A DNA stretch of 10,800 nucleotides from an uncultured Bermanella sp. (lineage in GTDB: Bacteria > Pseudomonadota > Gammaproteobacteria > Pseudomonadales > Oceanobacteraceae): positions 1 to 10,800 of the forward strand of contig CAJXIK010000043.1 of assembly GCA_913054445.1 (NCBI GenBank). Direction: 5' to 3'. This document shows positions 7,188 to 10,800 of the stretch, in pieces. Every line of letters starts with the position of its first letter. Positions within the stretch are counted from its first letter, which is position 1. Below the pieces are notes generated by a model. It was given only the letters and a program-made list of their open reading frames with translations. It was not told where the DNA came from and made no database searches. Position numbers and translations under genes: made by a program.

Positions 7188-8405
7188 CTAAAAGAGTTCT
7201 ACGTCATCGCTGTCTTGGTTGGTGTTTTCTGGGCCCTGCTCTTCGGCTAGGCCATCTTTGCTCACCAGTTCCTCCACCAACGATTCCTGATCATCGACTA
7301 AATGCTGCAGCAGGCGAATTAAACTGTCGAAGGTAATCTGGATGGTCTCGTAAGATTGTACCTTGGCCATGGCCTCGTTTACCTTGCTTTCGATGCTGCG
7401 CATTAGGTAAATTTCTTGGTCTTCGTCTAGGCCTAGGGTGGGCATGGCGCTCTCTAGGGAGGTTAGCAATTCGTTGAGTAGGGTAGAACCGCTCTCTTGG
7501 CCGGTACGCATCTGATTGGCTAGGTCGTCTAGGGTCATGCGAATGTTCTTGAAGCTGTCTGAAAAATTAATGGTGTGCGCTTGCAAGCGCATCTCCATTT
7601 CCAGCTGCATCACTTTTTGATTGGCACAGGCCAAAATAGGCGGAATGACATCTTTATAACGCCCATAGCGCGCCGGATCATCCATGGGCATGTTTTTCAC
7701 TAAACACGCCACCACAGGGTAATTTATTTGTGTGCGGTGGCCAAAGTCGAAGAAACGATCTTCTTCACGCAGGCGCATCATGAGTTCTTTTTCTAGGGGC
7801 TTGCTGATGGCTTCGCTGCTGAAAAACAGGCTTTCTTCTTTTGTATCAAATATCAGGCAGGTCTTGAGCTCTAGGCTCTTAAATATATGAAAAATCGAGC
7901 TGGCGAGTTGCTCGAAGGTGCTGATGGCATAGGTCTTCTCGAAGAACTGAACGATAAGCCCTAACTCGCTGGCACCGGTCATGGATTCGATGGCGGTGCT
8001 CTGCGCTTCCTTAAATTGGCTTTGTAGGTTTACCTTTTGTTCGTGGTTGCGCAGCAGGGCGGTGACCTTGGCCACCACTTCGCTGGACTCGAAGGGTTTG
8101 GTCATATAATCATCCCCCCCTGCGCTGTAACCCTTTATGCGCTCGTCGAGGGAGGTGTGGCCGGTTAAAAACAGAATAGGGGTAAATAAAAACTGCGAGT
8201 GGTGACGGATTTCATGGCACAGCTCATAGCCGTTGGCATCGGGCAGCTCCACATCCAAGATGATGATGTCTGGCTCTAGATGGTATATCAGCGCCAAGCC
8301 ATCCTTGCCGTTGTCGGCAAAGTGTAAATCCACCACGTCTTGTAGGGCTAGGCGGATGTATTTCTGGGAAATGTTGTCGTCTTCGATGATAACCGCTTTT
8401 TTCAT
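7188..8405 (-). CDS. Response regulator with GAF-like and helical C-terminal region
   Basis: A phosphorylation-controlled signalling protein of 405 residues. The receiver domain (1-120) is complete: acidic E8, D9 and D10, phosphoacceptor D51 in ILDVELPD, T81 in FLTG, and K103 in TKPF. Residues about 150-265 have alternating strand and helix character that resembles a degenerate GAF-type domain. Residues about 265-385 look helical and may form a coiled coil. The last 20 residues are acidic and end DDVELF. There is no helix-turn-helix, GGDEF, EAL, HD-GYP or kinase domain, so the output is probably protein-protein interaction. The ATG at 8405 gives the normal receiver start (MKKAVIIEDD) with GAGAGGCAGG just upstream. 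A start at 8441 would add 12 unrelated residues. No partner histidine kinase is in the window. It follows the SEC-C gene by 56 bases but has its own candidate promoter. Confidence 0.85.
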   Translation of the reverse strand: MKKAVIIEDDNISQKYIRLALQDVVDLHFADNGKDGLALIYHLEPDIIILDVELPDANGYELCHEIRHHSQFLFTPILFLTGHTSLDERIKGYSAGGDDYMTKPFESSEVVAKVTALLRNHEQKVNLQSQFKEAQSTAIESMTGASELGLIVQFFEKTYAISTFEQLASSIFHIFKSLELKTCLIFDTKEESLFFSSEAISKPLEKELMMRLREEDRFFDFGHRTQINYPVVACLVKNMPMDDPARYGRYKDVIPPILACANQKVMQLEMEMRLQAHTINFSDSFKNIRMTLDDLANQMRTGQESGSTLLNELLTSLESAMPTLGLDEDQEIYLMRSIESKVNEAMAKVQSYETIQITFDSLIRLLQHLVDDQESLVEELVSKDGLAEEQGPENTNQDSDDVELF

Positions 8406-8430
8406 AACCTGCCTCTCGCCCAATAAATTG

Positions 8431-8438
8431 AGTATAGA
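8431..8438 (-). promoter_or_regulatory. Sigma-S-like -10 element before the response regulator
   Basis: TCTATACT on the minus strand, followed by CAA, closely matches the RpoS-preferred extended -10 (KCTAYACTTAA). Its TATACT core differs from TATAAT at one base. No TTGACA-like -35 lies 16-18 bases upstream, as is common for sigma-S promoters. A transcript starting about 7 bases downstream would have a leader near 19 bases that includes the GAGAGGCAGG ribosome binding site. Confidence 0.45.
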
Positions 8439-8461
8439 CACTTTACAAAAAGCGCCTTTGG

Positions 8462-8635
8462 CTATTTATGCTGTTTGAGCAGTTTTTTTAGCTCCTGGGC
8501 GGTGATGGGGTCTTTCATGGCGGCCTTTAACTTATGGCGGGCAGAATTAATCGCGTCGTAGGCTTTTTTACAGCACTGATCGAAGTCTTTGCCGCTGCCA
8601 CAAGGGCATGATGGGTCGTTATTTTGCTTATCCAT
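8462..8635 (-). CDS. 57-residue SEC-C zinc-motif protein
   Basis: A small protein whose N-terminal third is a SEC-C motif: CPCGSGKDFDQCC at residues 10-22, with C10, C12, C21 and C22 spaced as Cx1Cx8CC to bind one zinc ion. The same motif ends SecA, where it binds SecB, and occurs in many small bacterial proteins of unknown role. The remaining 35 residues are rich in Lys and Ala and probably helical, ending KLLKQHK. The ATG at 8635 lies inside the last codons of batD and shares ATGGATAA with its stop, an 8-base overlap. I see no independent Shine-Dalgarno sequence, so translation is probably coupled to batD. It is not a SecA fragment: nothing else of SecA is present. The function is unknown; metal binding is inferred from the motif. 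Confidence 0.85.
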   Translation of the reverse strand: MDKQNNDPSCPCGSGKDFDQCCKKAYDAINSARHKLKAAMKDPITAQELKKLLKQHK

Positions 8636-10331
8636 GTTGGGTCTTTGTGGTCTCGTGTGGGTAGATAGTAGTTAATTCCGAGCCTTTCAGCTTGGTCGTT
8701 GCCATGGGTTTATGGGCATTGAGCAGTTGCCATAGGTATTCCCCCTGCCAGCTGTCGTCGAGGGGGGAGTATAAAAAATGGTCCAATTGTTCAAGTGCCG
8801 CTTCGAGGGCGGGGTCAGCCATCTGCTGAGCCAAATTGGTGAGGCTGTTGCCGCTAAATTGCCATTGTGACCTGGCCCAACTTAGTATGTGGGCGCGGGC
8901 CTGGCGGGCGTCGTTATTGCGACAGGCCTGACGAATATTCTTCAGGCTCGGGCTAATGGGTGTGGGCGGCTGAGCACCTGTGGCTGCCTTGTTGGCAGGC
9001 TGATTCTTTAGCCACCAAGTGCCTAGGGTGGCAAGCCACGCCAGTAATAACACGCCACTGAGCGCGGGCCAAAATAGCGAGCCGTCAGTGTGCACTGGGG
9101 CTGGCGCGTCAGCTGGAGCAGGCATCACCGAAACAGGGTCAACGGGTGCCTCGTTTTGGTTTGGCTGGCTGTTTTGGTTTGGCTGGTTGTGTTGGTTTGG
9201 CTGGTTATTGATGGTGGTTAAGGGTTGTGCCGGAATCACGGCGTATTCTAAGCGCCCATGCTGGGTATTCCACCAGGGGATACGGATTTCGGGCAGGGTA
9301 TGGCGGCCCGTTTGGGTGGGCACGATGGCGATGCTCTGGCTGCGTATGCCGATGATGCCCTCTGTGCTGGTCACGTCCTGAGTCTTGGCCTGATCTGGGT
9401 AATACTTAAAGCCTTTGCTGGCGGGCAGCACGATGTCTGGCAGCTGTGCCTGACTCAGGCCCTTGGCCTTAAGCTCGAGGTGCAAGGTGATGGGCTCACC
9501 CAGGGTTAAAGCGTGTGGGTTGCCACGCCACTCATACTCCAGCGTCAGCGCCTGTGCGGGTAACCAACTGGCGGCCGGATAGCTCGCGGGCTGAGGCAGC
9601 ACCTGAATTTTTAAGGGCGGCTGGCTCACGCGAATGGGGCGACCGGCACGCCAGCGGCCGTTGCTCACTTCCCCTGTGTACCTTGGGCCCGGGATGATCA
9701 TCTCGCCGCTCACTTGGGGGTAGATCACATAGTTGCGTTCGTACACATCGAAGGTGCGACCGTTGAGTTGAGTCGAGTAAATGTTGGTTGCCCCCAAGGC
9801 TTGCACCACGGCTTCATCCACCTCGACTTCATTGAACTGACCGTTATTCAGGGGCACAGAGAAATACAATTTCTCTGTGTATAAAATTTGCCCCTGCACG
9901 TAGGCGCGCTGCACATCGACCTCAGTGTGAAAGAAGGCTTCTTTCTGCTGTTGGTTGCTAATGCTGGCGGATAATTCTTCGACTTGAATTTGGATGGCCT
10001 GACTGTCCTCCCCCTTAAAGTGTAACGAGGGTATCACGAGGTTGCCCAGCCGTTTCGGCATTAAGTGTAGGGTCCAGATGGTCCAAGAATCGCTTTGGCC
10101 GTTCACAAACTGAAATTTGCTCTTGCGCTGCTGGTTGATGATGTCGAATTGCTGCTGCAGCGGGCTAAAATCTGGGTTAGCGCTGCGCACGTTTCTGTTA
10201 TAACGCAGCGTTAGCAGCAGAGATTCCCCGTCTCGTATTTGCTTGCGGTCCACCGAACTCTCGAAGGTCACCGCCCAGACGCTGGCCATGGATGACATTA
10301 AGCACAGAAATAATAACGTTTTTCTTACCAC
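8628..10331 (-). CDS. batD: BatD-family aerotolerance membrane protein
   Basis: A membrane-anchored protein of the Bat operon, first linked to oxygen tolerance in Bacteroides; its biochemical role is unknown. The 567 residues begin with a signal peptide (basic MVRK, hydrophobic core to about 18, likely cleavage after SVWA at 20). A long periplasmic beta-rich region (about 21-370) follows, including the family-like WTLHLMPKRLGNLVIPSL (85-102). Then come a disordered linker with three (N/S)QPNQ repeats (376-393) and a Pro/Ala stretch, one transmembrane helix (about 418-440), and a helical cytoplasmic tail of about 125 residues. The start is GTG, supported by AGGA 4 bases upstream and by the signal peptide. 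It overlaps the preceding gene by 7 bases (GTGGTAA) and the SEC-C gene by 8, which indicates one operon. Confidence 0.9.
   Translation of the reverse strand: MVRKTLLFLCLMSSMASVWAVTFESSVDRKQIRDGESLLLTLRYNRNVRSANPDFSPLQQQFDIINQQRKSKFQFVNGQSDSWTIWTLHLMPKRLGNLVIPSLHFKGEDSQAIQIQVEELSASISNQQQKEAFFHTEVDVQRAYVQGQILYTEKLYFSVPLNNGQFNEVEVDEAVVQALGATNIYSTQLNGRTFDVYERNYVIYPQVSGEMIIPGPRYTGEVSNGRWRAGRPIRVSQPPLKIQVLPQPASYPAASWLPAQALTLEYEWRGNPHALTLGEPITLHLELKAKGLSQAQLPDIVLPASKGFKYYPDQAKTQDVTSTEGIIGIRSQSIAIVPTQTGRHTLPEIRIPWWNTQHGRLEYAVIPAQPLTTINNQPNQHNQPNQNSQPNQNEAPVDPVSVMPAPADAPAPVHTDGSLFWPALSGVLLLAWLATLGTWWLKNQPANKAATGAQPPTPISPSLKNIRQACRNNDARQARAHILSWARSQWQFSGNSLTNLAQQMADPALEAALEQLDHFLYSPLDDSWQGEYLWQLLNAHKPMATTKLKGSELTTIYPHETTKTQHG
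9154..9207. repeat. Three 18-bp tandem repeats inside batD
   Basis: Units at 9154-9171, 9172-9189 and 9190-9207 share the core ttggtttggctgg and keep the reading frame, coding for three QPNQ-containing hexapeptides in the linker between the periplasmic part and the membrane helix. Units 1 and 2 differ by one base and unit 3 by a few. Copy number changes would alter only the linker length, in steps of six residues. Confidence 0.85.
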
Positions 10332-10800
10332 GGTTTCCTATCCTTATTTTGCACGCTGTTTTGTGGGTTGCGATTCTGATATTGGTATAAAAATTTGTTA
10401 CGCAATAAAGCGCCCGGGTCATCTGGGATGCGTTCTATCCATTGCTGCATGGCCTGTTCTTTTTCGAGTTGTTGCGTGCTTTTTAGCTGGGACTGCGGCT
10501 GGCCTTGCGCTGCATGGTCTGCCTGTTCTTCGCCTACCTGTTCTTCGCCTGATTGTGTGTCGTCTGCTTGGGTGCTGTCTATTTGTGCTTGGGCCGCCTG
10601 CTGGCGTTGTTTTTCTGCGTCCGTTTGCGGTTGTGCCAGAGGGTTTTGCGCCTCCTCTGCTGCGCCTTGCTGGCTGGGGTCGTCACTGGAATTGTCGCTG
10701 GCGGATTGCTCTCCATCTTGCCCTGCGTCATCTGCTGACGGCTGAGAAGAGGGCTGCTGGTTTTGCGCTTCCCCAGGTTTTTTATTTTGCCCCTGCTGAG
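10325..10800 (-). CDS. BatB/BatC-type protein, C-terminal part (cut by window edge)
   Basis: An open frame enters from beyond 10800 and runs 157 codons to TAA at 10327-10325. Most of it is a low-complexity, Gln-, Asp-, Glu- and Ala-rich linker, including the doublet GEEQVGEEQA. The last 40 residues contain the conserved end WIERIPDDPGALLRNKFLYQ, a sequence I know from the C-termini of Bat proteins that carry a von Willebrand A domain and TPR repeats, placed just before batD. The VWA domain, the membrane helices and most of the TPR part would lie outside the window, so the exact gene (fused batB/batC or batC) cannot be decided. The protein is probably anchored in the inner membrane; BatA, BatB and BatC are thought to act with BatD. 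Its stop overlaps the batD GTG start. Confidence 0.85.
   Translation of the reverse strand, partial: QQGQNKKPGEAQNQQPSSQPSADDAGQDGEQSASDNSSDDPSQQGAAEEAQNPLAQPQTDAEKQRQQAAQAQIDSTQADDTQSGEEQVGEEQADHAAQGQPQSQLKSTQQLEKEQAMQQWIERIPDDPGALLRNKFLYQYQNRNPQNSVQNKDRKPW

Noticed and set aside
8406..8441. 12-residue N-terminal extension of the response regulator
   Set aside because: Receiver domains begin with the MKKAVIIEDD type of sequence, and the ribosome binding site lies directly before the ATG at 8405.
9019..9381. 120-codon plus-strand ORF with repeated WFGWL segments
   Set aside because: It is the antisense shadow of batD; the Trp-rich repeats are the reverse reading of the QPNQ repeats.
10395..10745. 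116-codon plus-strand Cys/Ser-rich ORF
   Set aside because: It is antisense to the Gln-rich Bat tail, whose frame is confirmed by its conserved C-terminus. CAG/CAA and GCA codons read backward give Cys, Leu and Ser-rich noise.

Overview
This window looks like ordinary chromosomal core from a gammaproteobacterium, probably marine or aquatic. The placement is an inference from the gene set (a Bat aerotolerance operon, SelO, a fused B12 mutase IcmF, a CspA-family protein and an M17 aminopeptidase), the moderate GC content and the Gln-rich proteins. I see no transposase, integrase, CRISPR array, tRNA or rRNA, and no sign of recent transfer. Every supported gene lies on the minus strand, so transcription runs from high to low coordinates.

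Region 1 (10800 to 8462) is the 3' end of a Bat operon. It holds the Gln-rich C-terminus of a BatB/BatC-type protein cut by the window edge, then BatD (GTG start, 7-base overlap with the gene before it), then a 57-residue SEC-C zinc-motif protein whose ATG overlaps the end of batD by 8 bases. The overlaps suggest translational coupling.

Region 2 (8405 to 7188) is a response regulator with a complete receiver domain, no DNA-binding output and a helical C-terminus ending in an acidic Asp-Asp-Val-Glu-Leu-Phe tail. It has its own candidate promoter with a sigma-S-like CTATACT element. Region 3 (7115 to 5643) is SelO, the pseudokinase-fold protein AMPylator, with its ligand residues and C-terminal Cys-Ser-Ser intact.

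Region 4 (5480 to 2094) is a 1128-residue fused isobutyryl-CoA mutase (B12 domain, MeaI-type GTPase, mutase barrel), closed by a strong intrinsic terminator. Its substrate-pocket residues are the isobutyryl-CoA type. Region 5 (1810 to 1604) is a 68-residue cold-shock protein with a long AT-rich upstream region and a UUCG-capped hairpin behind it. Region 6 (1366 to 5) is an M17 leucyl-aminopeptidase-family enzyme with all metal and catalytic residues.

The genes do not form one pathway. A loose theme of redox and stress physiology (Bat, SelO, SEC-C protein, cold shock, possible sigma-S promoter) is an inference. I find no convincing undescribed multi-gene system. The most open items are the response regulator's output region, the small SEC-C protein coupled to batD, and several short repeats and palindromes in the intergenic DNA.
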